Below, one piece after another: positions 38,301-50,700 of a stretch of DNA of 64,000 nucleotides. The notes under the pieces were generated by a model. It was not told the DNA's origin. It searched no databases and saw only the letters and a program-made list of their open reading frames with translations. Source of the stretch: Nematostella vectensis (lineage: Eukaryota > Cnidaria > Anthozoa > Actiniaria > Edwardsiidae); contig NC_064037.1 in assembly GCF_932526225.1 (NCBI RefSeq), positions 3,377,203 to 3,441,202 of the forward strand, in the 5' to 3' direction. Position 1 is the first letter of the stretch, and the number at the start of each line of letters is the position of its first letter. The translations under genes and the position numbers were made by a program.

Positions 38301-41300
38301 ATGAGCATTATAACTGCTTCCTTTTCTAATAGATTCGTTTCTATTGGGGCTAGCTTCATTTCCATTGGTAGTATTCTCTGCATTGTTGTCTGTCTTACTC
38401 AAAGACGGGGAGCTCTGCAGTAACTTCTGCATTAAATCTGCATAAGAAAGAGGTCGCTTCATTTCTGCTGTTCTTGATCCAGCACTAACCTTCTTTTTAA
38501 TATATACATCTAAAGTTCTCTCCTTCTGCTGTGGGGTAACACTGCACAAGCTGTAGTAATAACCAAGGACTTTTTCCCAAATTTTGTCAGACTGCAAGTG
38601 ATCCCATATATCCTCTGTACCAGAAAGTAAACTCTCATTAGAACTAGACATGCCGGCACTTTTGCTGTTACCAAAGAAAGGGATTGGACTATCAACTGGG
38701 CACATGTGAGACTGGACTGGTTTTGCAGTCTGTGCACTTTTTAGCTTTTTGCCTTTTTTCATTTCTTGTAGGTGAAGAGAGCAGGGCACATAACAAAATG
38801 GTAAGGGAATAGGCTGAGATGTCTTGAAACACTCTGTCGAGAGAAAAAGGCAAGTACAAGAATTAATTATATTTGTACAAACTACAGATGATTGGAGAGG
38901 AATCTAAAACGTTGGAAAACATTGCTAGTTCCCCCACTTTTATTGGAAACACTACTGGAATACAATTTTCAAAATAAAAACAAATGTCCAACTTTATAGG
39001 CAGCACTTTAACAATGTCTCAAATTACCACAGGCATCCTGAAGAGCTCTGAGTCTGGAGAGGGTTGTCCTTGCCTGTCCTTGGCTGATCAGCAAATCACT
39101 GGCCGGCCTCACATGCAGCGTCTATATACAATAACTATATAATAAGTATCTATAATAAGTTCTATAGATATCAACAGGAAGAAAGTGGAGGAAGCCTGAG
39201 AGTGGGGTTTCTAGGTCAGGAGTGAACTCCCTGCCAGAATAACATGTGTGAATTGTGTAGGGTTTTTCACACAAATATTAATGCAAATGAGATGTAAATT
39301 TCAGTAGTGCACTACATCCCATCAAACCATGTAGAATTTAATCTATCGTACAATAATATGGCTCAATTACTTTCTTGAATGCTTGCTGGGTACAAGAGCA
39401 TTTTAGAAATCTCTGGTGGCAAGGATACACCAAGAGCAAGCATACGAAAACCCTTACATTTTCTTGCTCTTGCAAGACAAATAAAAATCACAGCATTGCT
39501 TGGGCTTGCATCTCAAAAATATCTTCCTTTAGTATCTAATATCTTTACCTTTTCTTGTTTCTTGAGGTTGTCAGGAGGAAACTTGAGCTTGGGAAGTGAA
39601 GACTCTCTCTCTGGGACAGGAAGGAGTGTGGCAAAGCACACCTCACTCAGTACGGACTGCTTTACACGCGTCGGGGAAATACGCTCTATCTTCAACAACT
39701 GCAATCAAAGGGGTATAGTTAGAATCTATAATAATCTTAGTACATTTTATATTCACTACAATAGCAACAGCTTTTGCATAGAAAGTAATCTTCAAAACTC
39801 AACCATCTTGCATTTTCCTTGTCTTTTGGCAACGAAATTGTCATAGTCATGGAAAGTTGGATATAGAAGACATTTGGATGTATGAAGAAACAAGCCTTAT
39901 ACCATAGGTGTTATGTTTATTTTTTCAAGTATGCATTTTTTCCAATTATGTGAATGTGAACTGATAGGGAAATGATGCATTTTCAAATTTCAGTCTGTTA
40001 CTAAATCCATAGTACCTTATTTCTGCAGGGAATGATGGCAAATCCCCCAATTTTTGTCATGGATAGGATGAATGCAACTTTGCTTGGTGGGCATGCAGAT
40101 CCACAGTATATCCTATCATACTTTCTGTCAGACGGATCAAGTCTGAAACAGTTTCCCAGAAGAAAGACAGGTTGACATATCTCTCGCATCAAATGAGGAC
40201 TAAATCTGAGAAACTCATCTCGTCTTTCACAAGCAAATTCAACCAAGTCTTTGCGAATCTCAACTCCATGGTTGATGCTGTTGCGCTTGATAATGTACCC
40301 CACAAGACATGAGAAGTAGCCTGTTCCACTGCCCACATTCAAAAATGATAGACCTACAAAACATTAAATACGTTAGAGGTTGATCTAGATTTACTACTTT
40401 AGTTACTACTCAACTGTGTGAAAACAAAAAAAACACTATTTCAAAGGGGACATGTTAAGCCTGCTATTACAGATAGGAGAATGATGATTTTTGGCTATCC
40501 ACTTGAAATTTGAGAGTTTAGTCTCTTAAAGTGTCCTAAAAGAAACACACTCTTTTTTATAAGAACCTTTTTTTTTTAAAGAATGTCCAGAGATTTCACC
40601 AAATTTTAAGGAAATGCTAAGAACATGTCCAAGGCTCAGATAGCAGAAAAATTTTTCTTTTCTAGCCCTGGTGCATTCTAAAATGCAGATTCAAATTGTG
40701 CTTATAGCAACAACCTTATTATTACTTTTGATCATTAGTGTAATTCTCTTCCTAATAATTCATTATGGCTATTATATATTTATACACACTAAAATTTGAG
40801 AACATCGTTAAAACATATTCAGCTTTAAAATGTCCCAAAAATAAGGCCCAGCCTCAACTGAAAACTAGATGTTCTTATAAAAAAAGGTGTGCATTAGCCT
40901 CTGGGCATAAGTTAGATAAGTGGCAATATGTGTGATCATACCAATTTGTGTCATTTTCAAGTTGAAACAACTTGTTTTATTATAAACTAAACACATATAT
41001 ATCATAAACTATCTTACTGTATTATCTTATCTTTTTATCATAAATATTTTATTTCATCCAATTTCATTCAATATTTTCTGCTTCATCTTTGCGGCTTAAA
41101 AAAGGAATTTATGTCATACAAGACAAAAACATCATTAAGTGAGTTAATTTAGGTTGATATCTCTGCAATGTCATTTACAATTCTCATAAAATAGGCACAA
41201 GTACATACATTAGTTACAGGAACATACAGTAGAAAAAGAATTTTGTTGATTTATCAAACAAACACTTAGAAAAAAGTAAGTTTACCATCTAATACTTCCA

Positions 41301-41734
41301 TTTCAATCGCTTATTAGCCAATAACAGGAAGCCTAGAATCAGTCTAGTTAAAAACAAGTGAACATTAACAGCTAGACATTTCCGAAACGAAATTTAACAG
41401 CCGAGAGGAGCCATGCTAAGAACAATTTACACAACACACCTGGGCAAAGGTCTAGCGCTTCCAACACTCCTGCGTACATATGAGGTGCCGACATGTGTAT
41501 ATGTGGGTCCCCCCGTAACGGCTGGTCATAGTACGCCTCCTCGTACAATTCCGGGGGGACAAAAGCTCCTCTTGGCACCGCTCTAAATGCATCTTCCACT
41601 TCCTTCGATGTGATAATTCCAGTATGAACGAATTTATCCACCATTTCCTCATTATTTCGACCGGAACAACGCCAAGCTCCAGGTAATACATGGCTATGAA
41701 AGGATTCACTATCCCTTGAGCTAGGCCATGCCAT
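32333..41734 (-). CDS. PCMT-like / HECT E3 fusion protein, 15 exons (about 1390 aa)
   Basis: Predicted ubiquitin ligase with an N-terminal isoaspartate-methyltransferase fold. Exons: 41440-41734, 40016-40353, 39549-39698, 39028-39121, 37659-38833, 36912-37382, 36266-36495, 35563-35961, 35267-35333, 34910-35017, 34375-34594, 33811-34004, 33512-33641, 32932-33181, 32333-32384. Phases agree at all 14 junctions; total 4173 nt. Residues 30-260: PCMTD-type domain with MSAPHMYAGVLEAL (about 81-94), SAM loop LNVGSGTGYFS (about 103-113), YDRIYCGSACPPSK, and VCFATLLP. Residues 285-305 (ALQDACECFKTSQPIPLP) sit where PCMTD proteins carry a SOCS box. Residues 305-670 are Ser/Asn-rich. KWALEYDLELIRFL leads into residues 684-840, then a coiled coil (about 800-915). 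Residues 1040-1390: HECT domain with IDQGGGFRESL, LIPGGNDVTV, RSRFLRFVTG, catalytic-Cys motif LPTASTCAST (about Cys1354), and HECTD4-like end YNCVAIDTDTSPW. No stop separates the halves. An alternative ATG lies at 41776. Confidence 0.8.
40540..40890 (+). repeat. Dispersed repeat in PCMT-HECT intron 1
   Basis: Contains TATAAGAACCTT, GTCCAGAGATTTCACCAAAT, GGCTCAGATAGCAG and GGTGCATTCTAAAATGCAG. Related to 42165-42370 (same orientation) and 16090-16400 (inverse). TCTTATAAAA(A)AAGG near 40875 inversely matches TTTTTATAAGAACC at the left end, so it is probably a MITE with short terminal inverted repeats. Confidence 0.55.
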
Positions 41735-41776
41735 AATAGAAAATCGCAAAAAAGAGTAGGGAAAATCAATTCCCAC

Positions 41777-42529
41777 GAATTCTAGAAGCCCGATCTAAGC
41801 TTCAAGTCGAATCTCGGTTTCACAAGCAGTCCATTCTAACCCTTGTCTTTGAGATAGACAATAAACTCTTCAAGTAGGCGAGGAGCCCCAGTCCATTTTG
41901 AATTTGATAATCTATTGCAGGGCTTCCGTTAAGTTCATGTTTCTCTTCAAAACAGACCATAGGTTTGTGTTACGTCTACACGGCAGCCATTTTGAAGAGC
42001 ATCACACACAACTAGTCACCAGGCCCCTGTTATCGAGTAGTAAAACTACTGGCTCGTCATAGAAGTCTGGTGACTAGTTCAGTTTTTTGAAGTCGGGACC
42101 GTGAAAAGTGTCTGTTATAGCGGTGTCCGGTAATGGAGGCCACCATAGGAGACAGGGCGATCCTTCTTCTTTATACACCTATTCTTATAAAAACGTCCAG
42201 TCTGAGATTTTACCAAACATGCCTAGGCTCAGATAGCAACAAAATATTGCTTTGTTAGTCTGATGCATTCTAGCATACAGAATCAATCAAAAAACAGATC
42301 ATTTATGTCATTTTCGTCCTAATTATTTATTGGATATTGTATAGATTTAAGAACATAGCGGTTGAAAAGGGGGACCGAAATAAGGGTTTCAAGAAAGGGG
42401 GCGGATTCATTGTTTTTTCCCTGGATTTCCTTATATTATCAGATTTCCTGATGAGTGGGCAACCACGAAACAGGCTTGTAGAGATGAAACGGTAGTTCGC
42501 GTGTTTTTTTTCCTACAAACCAGATATAT
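41777..42529. other. Putative promoter region of the PCMT-HECT gene plus repeat
   Basis: On the minus strand, a YY1-like AAAATGGCTGCCGTG lies at about 41980-41995, roughly 250 bp upstream of the start codon. At 42165-42370 a further copy of the dispersed repeat (GTCCAGTCTGAGATTTTACC, GGCTCAGATAGCA) is found. ACTAGTCACCAGGCC and TCTGGTGACTAGTTC (42011-42083) form an inverted pair. No gene. Confidence 0.45.
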
Positions 42530-43225
42530 ATGTCCTTTAACCCAACAAAATGTTTTGTCATGAGAGTCACGAGAAATAGGGAACCTATAGTATTTAACTA
42601 CACATTAATGAACCACATCCTTAAACCAGTCGAACACCATCCATACCTAGGCGTCGAGCTCTCGAACACACTTGACTGGAGCTGGCATATAAACAACAAA
42701 GTGTCCAAAGCCAACCAGACCTTAGGTTTTCTTAGGCGCAACCTAAGCAACTGCCCAGCGAACATTAAGGAAGCTGCTTATAAATCGCTCGTTCTTCCAC
42801 ACTTAGAGTATGCCAGCTCTGCCTGGGATCCATGGTTGAAGAAACACGTCAAACAGATTGAGAAGGTTCAAAGGAGGGCGGGTCGTTTTGTTAAAAATTG
42901 CTGGGATAGGACTCCTGGCACAGTCACAAACATCCTAAACGATTTGGAGTGGCCCCCTCTCTCTAAAAGGCGCCAGGATGCCAGGCTTACATTATTTTAC
43001 AAGGCTGTTAAAAAAAATCAGCACTTAAGATACCAGACAATATTGATAGACGCACCCGCCAATTACGCAGCTCTCATCCAGATAATTTTATTGAGTTATG
43101 TCCAAGAACAGAAGCTTATAAGAACTCGTTTTTCTGTAGGACAATAAAAGAATGGAACAAGCTGCCCCGCCTTACCCTGGATTCCACTAGTGCAGATATT
43201 TTTAGAGAACGAATAAAATAAAATT
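42530..43225 (+). mobile_element. 5'-truncated LINE (non-LTR retrotransposon) reverse-transcriptase C-terminal fragment
   Basis: A 205-codon frame starts MSFNPTKCFVMRVTRN and includes HHPYLGVELSNTLDWSWHIN, KANQTLGFLRRNLSNCP, AAYKSLVLPHLEYASSAWDP and VQRRAGRFVKNCW. These are classic for the region after the catalytic domain of Jockey/CR1-type reverse transcriptases. After about 43080 the frame shifts: a second frame continues CRTIKEWNKLPRLTLDSTSA and ends at a stop near 43220. The frameshift and the missing 5' part make it dead. An AT-rich tail follows. Confidence 0.9.
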
Positions 43226-43229
43226 AAAT

Positions 43230-43617
43230 TAATAAAATTATATTAATACCAATAATGCTGTTTAAACGATTTTTATCTTTTTACTTTATTTCACCTTTTT
43301 TTATTCTGCCTTATTATCATTTTTATTCTGCCTTATTATTATTTGTATTATTATTTATTTATTATTATTATTATTTCTATTATTATTTTATTTTATGTTT
43401 TTTATTTATTTATTTATTTTTTTATTTTTTAATTTTTTTATTTATTTATTTTAGTTAATTAATTAATTAACGTATTTATTTATACAATTAATTTATATCC
43501 ACAGTGATGGTAACCCCTTTGTGGATTAACAATGTAGATGTAGATAGATAGATAGATAGATGTAGATATATATATAGATAGATAGATATATATAGATATA
43601 GATATATATAGATAGAT

Positions 43618-43684
<67 letters not shown>

Positions 43685-43720
43685 TAGATAGATAGATATA
43701 GATATATATATAAGAAAAAG
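43230..43720. repeat. AT-rich tail with (TTTA)n and (TA)n/(GATA)n microsatellites
   Basis: About 43260-43470 is almost only T and A (TTTAT-type repeats). 43525-43710 alternates GATA/TAGA blocks with a pure (TA)n tract (about 43621-43681). Probably grown from the LINE tail. Confidence 0.9.
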
Positions 43721-43794
43721 ATTGTAGTCTAGACAAGAATAACTGTCGCGTTTGAATCTTATCAGCTTATGTGGAAACTGAGCACGGACCCAGG

Positions 43795-43930
43795 GAAAAA
43801 TTATCAGGGCCGTAGCAATATTTGGAAAAATTATAAGGAAATGACAAGGGCGTGGCTGTTACCCCAATATTTTCTTAATGTTTCTGTATTGCGCCCCCCC
43901 TCCCAATATTTCGAGGCCTTTGACACACAT
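43795..43930 (+). repeat. Dispersed repeat, copy 2 of 3
   Basis: Shares TTATAAGGAAATGACAAGGG, CGTGGCTGT, TTTCTTAATG, CTGTATTGCGCCCCCC and CAATATTTCGAGGCC with 61140-61290 and, inverted, 10918-11090. The rest of 43930-44200 shows no gene. Confidence 0.65.
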
Positions 43931-44241
43931 CAACTACAAAAAGCGACAAAGTCACTAAATATTTCTTTATTTATATTTTTAATATTTTTTTACATAAATT
44001 AACACACTTGAATGTACATTACACAATAACAAAGTCGTTTAGTCTTTTTTTATATCCAAAAGTATTTACAAATTGTAAAATAATAGGCTATATACTCTAT
44101 AAGAGGGAATTAATTCATTTTATAGCATCACAATAAAGGACCTTAGTGGGAACCTTATGTAATACGACTAATACCGACTCCACGAGCATCCTGTGAACAC
44201 AGGTATGCCGAGGGTGTCAAATAACGTAACACGACGTATAA

Positions 44242-44797
44242 AACCTAGTCACTGTTATAGTTCGTATCATCTTTTCTATTATCTATGTCTATATCGTCCT
44301 TGAAATCCTCTAATTCCAATATTTTGTCATCACTTGGGAAGGCTTGGCCTGGAAAAAAAAGGTAGAATACCTATCAAGTTCAATTTTTTCATGGGCCGCC
44401 TGGATTGCGATGGCCTGTTTCCCAAATATTGAATCTGAGCGCTAAAGCGAGGTTTCTAAAGTTAAAAGTTTGATAACAATCCCCTTGCAAATATTCGCAA
44501 CCTATACAGTTAGCTTTAGGTTTTATCGCAAGACGAGAAAAAAATATTGCGAGGTTGGAACAAGTATCGATTTTGATTGGGACTTCGCTCACATGCGCAA
44601 TAGCATAGTTTTGATGAAGTGAAAACGACCTAGACTGACCACCTGACCAGGTGATTACTGAGAAAATAGACGCCCCAGGCGCTGTTATCTTGCGCATCTT
44701 TAACGCTGATCTCTGAGATCAGGTAAATGAGCGTCGTGCAATGCGTTGGTCAAGTGGGTGATCTTACTTACGCCATGGTCAGACAGCGTGGCTTGTG
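44242..44797 (-). other. 3' region of NRBP1; possible 3'-UTR intron
   Basis: Just after the NRBP1 stop there is a strong donor (GGC then GTAAGTAAG at about 44772). At about 44354 there is a strong acceptor (CCTTTTTTTTCCAG then GCCAAGCC). These could form an intron in the 3' UTR. The sequence after the acceptor is open for 35 codons in one frame (QAFPSDDKILELEDFKDDID, ending at a TAG), but this frame does not connect with NRBP1 in phase. I treat it as non-coding or as an unassigned terminal exon. Confidence 0.3.
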
Positions 44798-47700
44798 CTA
44801 CCTCAGTGCGTCTTCCATCACTTTGGCGAGATTTTCTCTATCCATCTAAAGGCACACAGACAACCAAACATCAGATTATGTCATGTAGGACTATCAGACT
44901 ATGATATATAGGAGTATGTGTATATGCAGTGCAAACTCGAGGATGCTTACAATAAATTTGGCTGCTCAGGGCAAATCTCAAAGCGTGCACTATTGAATAT
45001 TGCGTACTTAAAAATCTTGGCAAGCAAAATGGCCCATATCAAGATATGGCGCAAAGCAATTTGGGTAACTAGCTTACCCTATTAGCGAATCCATACAAGA
45101 TCAATTCATCTGCAAGTTCTAGCGGGTTTTCACCTGAAAACAACATTGAAGAGCTTATGAGAAACACAGGCCAGATTTGACGTCACTGTTCACGTTTTAT
45201 ATACCGGTTTTGACGTCACAGTTCACGTGTTATATAAACCGGTTTTGAATTCATAGGTCACGTGTTATATACCGGTTTTGAAATCACATATCACATGTTA
45301 TATACCGGTTTTGAAATCACATATCACATGTTATATACCGGTTTTGAAATCGAGGGTCACGTGTGTTATAACGGTTTTGACATCACAGGAAACTTCCTCC
45401 TGGATATGTTTGAGTTAGAAGTCACATGTCACAAATAAGTTTTGGAGTAACACGTTTAACACCGGTTTAGACGTCACAGGTCACATGTTACATACCAATT
45501 TTGACGTCACAGGTGAGCTGCCTGTTCATCTTGTCGTCTAGTTTGAGTGTCACGGTCAGCTATAAGGATACGAGATGTGGCAATCAGAATCAACTCATGA
45601 TTGTTTTGTGCACTTTGTTAAAGTCTCTACAAACCCTTTTGCCATCTCCGGTCTCGAGTGCTTTGGCGTCGCAGCGCACATTTATAACCTGCGTCACAAA
45701 AACCAGCCAATGAGGTTTTGTAAAAAAAAAAAGCCAATGATGTTTTAGAATAGGCACTTTCTCCATTTCCTCCTATACCGGCCTCAAACGGCCACACAAA
45801 AGATCTTGGAAACCCTAGAAAGTGGAAAATTTCATAATATTTTGTGTTGGAGCCCTGGGACATAAAAAAAAAACATATATTTCCGTTTTCTGACAAACAA
45901 GACTGCCTGTTAATTGTCTTAAAATGATAAATTAAGACGGTATGCCATCATAACACTCACCCGTCTAGTTTCCTCTTCGTATGACTCCTGGTTGATGCTC
46001 TGCACCTCGGGGTCGTTTGCAGGGGATTTAGGTCTGCCGGATAAACAGAGTGTGAGTACGGCAGCCATATAATATACTAATACTATCAATTCATTTCAAA
46101 GTATTTCTCTGTCATATGAACTGTCATATGAATATAATAAACGAAGGTGGAAAATGTGTAGGTCTTAGCTGGAAGACACTACTATAAAATCCGTCACTAT
46201 GTGCAGGGTGTGGTGTTAATACTGACCTTTGCCACGGTGTAGACTTCTGCACTTGTTCCACGCCTGTCAAGGGATACAGACCATTTCTGCAGACAAGAAA
46301 GCACAAGAATTCAAGACCTCCGCTATAATGCCCGATTTGAAATATATATACATATAAAGCATGCACTTTCGGGTTGAGCTCGTAGTGCATACTCATTAGA
46401 AAAAAATTGAAATCTATTGCCTAAAACATAATTTTTAACATGCTTGTTCTTTTATTTCTTTGCGAGGATTGTGTGAATGACAAATACCTTTTACTCATTA
46501 CCATAACTAGCCACCAATCAGAGGGCAAGATTACCAGACAAGCAAATCTTGATGCAAACAACACCTCACATTATACCCACCTTACTTCCTCAAGAAACTT
46601 TTCGAGCTCAAGCGTCGGACTGTTGCCTTTTCTGTAAAAAAAAGGTTTTTGGTCAGTGGTTATTCATATTGATAGTATTAATGTTGTTATTGAAGATGAT
46701 TTTAAACAGCCACGAAAAAAACCCTGAAATAATGACTTTTGAAAATGAGAACCATGTAGCTTATATACTACTAATACTATGTATACTACATAAGCAGCTT
46801 ATAATCTACAAGGGAGATAAGAAGAATCCTCTAGCCAGTTTGAAGTCGATGGAGCTAGTCTCCAGCTAAGTAAGGCTTAGGTAATTTGTCTGGAAGATTT
46901 TGACAACATAAAAATATACAAAATACAGAAACACTTTTCGCTTTACAGGAATTTTGTTGCCCTTACACAGCCCCTTACGTAAAGTTCAAAGGGGAGGGGG
47001 GGGAGCAAAATCTGTGCCCCTGTATTCAATACCCCAGGTGCAAGAAGCTTGTCATTACTAGGCTTCAAATAATAGGTCTTAAGTTGCAGCAGTTTTCCGC
47101 CTGCCACCGCCTAAGCTTTTTTTACCGCATGTCTCACGTTTGCGCATTTTGTTGAAGTCTCTACAATTCCTTTTGCCACCTTCGGTCGAGCCCGTGTGTC
47201 AGACCCTTGTATCATTCCCTATGGAGTTTTTTTTTATGCTTTCAGGTTTTCGGCAGTGAGCGAGCCTCAGGAAATGGGAATATGTACTTACTTCATCAGC
47301 ATCTCTGATCCATCAGCTCGCTTAATCACTGCGATAACCTTTTCAGGGTCTAAGCTCTCTTGGGTGTGGTCTGGGGACATGACTGCAATAGATGCATGAC
47401 AAGCTTTCGGTCAGCTTCCACATAACATGGAACAGAGGTAGAAACATGATGAGCAAGTAAACAAATGGATTTCAAAGGCTCTGGAACCAAAGGATAGTTC
47501 AAAGTTACCACAGAACTTCTCAAATTCATTACATTTACTGTACTTATGGCAGGTCGTACCCAGGATTGGCTGGAGGGGGGGGGGGGTTGCACGGTCATAG
47601 TTATCTAATATTGGAAAATTCCATAATAAGAAGTGACCCACTTTTTGCCAACCAAGGGGGGGCATGCACCCTCCCCCCCCCACCCCCCGTACGCGCCTGC

Positions 47701-50700
47701 AAGGCATGATTTTGGTAGGTGCTGCCCCAATTTGCCACGGCACTGTGAAAGCAACTCAGGGTTGCAGGGAGGGCTGGGGCAAGGTAGGGATGTGCGCAAC
47801 CATGCAGTTAGTTGTTAGCACGTACTTTTTATTCATCTTATTGTTATCATTATTTTTTTTATTTTTGTGACATGACCGCACTGCCGCCAGTTGCTGGATA
47901 AACATGCTAGGGCAATTACTGCATCAACGTTACTCATCAGCAAATTTGAGATAAACAAATATGAATTCTTAGCTATTAGGATGTGCTTATCCTTTCACTT
48001 ACTAGTTTGCTGTCTATGAATCACTACAGAAAACAAATTGAATAGAACACCATCAACAACAATGTCATGACTATCATCATCTGTGTCATCACTGTTGCTG
48101 TTCTCTGCCAATTGCTGTTGGCATTGTTGTGATTGATAAAAACAACACTGGTAGCTGTACAGCTGTTACTCAAAGGGTACAAGTATGGAAGGTGATTTGC
48201 TTACAGGATGACGTACCATCATTGGCCACCATGCAGTGAGAAGCTAACAGCTTCAGGGAGTGAACCTGCATTAACAGACCAAGAAATTAATATAAAACCA
48301 GGTTTACAGTAACAGTTTAAAGAAGTGAACCTGCATAAACAGACCAAGGAATTGATATAGTCAGGTATACACTAACGGTTTTAGGAAGTGAACCTGCATA
48401 AACAGACCAAGGAATTGATATAAAGTCAGGTATACACTAACGGTTTTAGGAAGTGAACCTGCATAAACAGACCAAGGAATTGATATAAAGTCAGGTATAC
48501 ACTAACAGTTTTAGGAAGTGAACCTGTGAAACTGAATCTGCATAAGCAAATCAAGGAATGGATAAATTTAAAAATAAGCTTACAGTTTTCAGGAGAACAT
48601 TTGTAACTAGTGCATGGAATGGTAAAGGTCAGGTATAAGCTTACAGGGAAAAAGCCTGTATAATCAGACCAAGGAATGGATAAATTTAAAAATAAGCTAA
48701 CAGTTTTCAGGAGAACATTTGTAACTAGTGCATGGAATGGTAAAGGTCAGGTGTAAGCTTACAGGGAATAAGCGTGCATAATCAGACCAAGGAATGGGTA
48801 AATTTTAATAAGGTAACAGTTTTCAGAAGAATATTTGTAACTAGTGCACCGAATGGTAAAGGTCAGGTGTAAGCTTACAGGGAATAACGTGCATAATCAG
48901 ACCAAGGAATGGGTAAATTTTAATAAGGTAACAGTTTTCAGAAGAATATTTGTAACTAGTGCACCGAATGGTAAAGGTCAGGAGTAAGCTTACAGGTTCA
49001 GGGAATAAGCCTGCATACCCTAAGCAGACCAGGGGATGGGTAAGGTAAAGTATAATTTAAGATAACCGTTTTTGGGAGTGAGACTGTGCTAACAGGGCAG
49101 GATTCCTAGAAAGCAGGTTAATGCTTAACTAGGGATGAATACTCTTTTTATCCAATCAAATGTCAAGATAGCCGTATTTATCCCTGGGTTAGCGCTAACG
49201 TGCTTTCTGTGAACCAGCCTCAGAACAAGAAATAGGTAAGCTAAAATATGAAACATAAAGTAGTCCTGAAGTTCTCAAATTGAACCCTGACAATAACGTC
49301 TCACCTCAAAGACACAGGGGTCTAATAGTAGGTCCCTGACACTAGGCCTGTCGGCTGGATTCTCTGCCAGGCAGCGATTTATAAAGTCCTAGTGTTAATA
49401 AAACAGAGTAGTCAAGTCTGTACCTGGAAAACCATCTGCTTTTTTCCTATGGGGGTTATTATTCAGACATAATTTGGGACAAATGTCTGCAGCCACAGGC
49501 CCTTCCCTCCCTTCACAATCCATGGACTCCCCCGAATAAGCTATCCATGATGGTAATAGCAAGGCAGGAATAACAACTGAAGTCCACTAAATGCTACCTT
49601 TTGCAAGGGGGACTCTAGTCCTTGTATAGCCTGAGTAATGGCTTCCTTTGGAACTGGTCCCTCAATATCATGAAGCTCCAGAGCAGCCATCTGAACAAAG
49701 ACATTCAATTGTCAATTAGTATTTGGGAGAGACGTTCTATTCCTACTTGTTATATGTGTTTAAAAAATGGCATGGAATTACACTTAGGCAACTTAAGTAG
49801 ACATGGCCACTTTCACAACCTCAGAACTAGACATGAGACAAAGCAGACATGCATTAAGTTCTGATTGGGAAGTAGTAACAGCTCAGTATAACATGCTTAA
49901 ATTCTCTAACCTGTATTTCTTAGGGCATGAAAAAAGCAGCAGGAAACACTGGCCTAGTGCACTATCTTTAGTTTCTTACACGATCAGTCACACCCACAAT
50001 TGTGAGATGAACTGAGGTGTTTCTACATATACGAACATTACAGTGACAGTGGAGTGCTTTAGAGACTTTGACTCAAAAACATATATTTACACAGTTTTGG
50101 GTTTATTTCATGGTGAAGTTACCCAAACATGCAATACATACCTCCAGGGCACACATGCCAAATGCATAAACATCCACGGCACAATCTACAATGTGGCCAG
50201 GCTGACCTGAATCAACAAGCAAGTAATTTAAGAATGTTAACCAGCAACAGACATGTAGATGTACTGCAGGAGGTGGGTAGAAGCAGAGTCAATCAAAGCT
50301 ATTATATACAGAAGCAGAAGCAAGAAGAAAATATTGGGGACACAGCCATGCACTGGTCATTTTTCTTGTCAATAGGAAAAAATATTGATTTAGTGTTTTT
50401 CTTGTTTGAAACTAAACAATCTATTAAAAAGAAAGCTTCCAAATAACCATTTACAATTAGATAATTGGATAACACTAATTGAATAAAAGTTTCTGAGTAC
50501 TTTGCATGAATTGGTATTAATTGAAAATGAAAAGTATCAGCCTGATTGCCAAGCAAGAGCAATGAGACAGAGATTGCAAGGGAACATGATGTCTCCGTAA
50601 TTGCCTGCAATTTGTGCACCCCAAAAACAATACACAACAGGTGTGTGTGCAGGTATGGCCCGGGGTTGCCTACAACACACTAGGCGATTTTATACGCTCG

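Noticed and set aside
44242-44354. Acidic 35-codon frame as an alternative NRBP1 C-terminus
   Set aside because: No donor in NRBP1 connects to it in the right phase; skipping exon 18 or using its internal GT gives early stops.
45600-45730. Missing NRBP1 exon between exons 15 and 16
   Set aside because: The vertebrate protein has about 20 extra residues here. I searched both strands of the intron and saw no match; the interval instead holds a short repeat shared with 47140-47215 (GAAGTCTCTACAA, CCTTTTGCCA).
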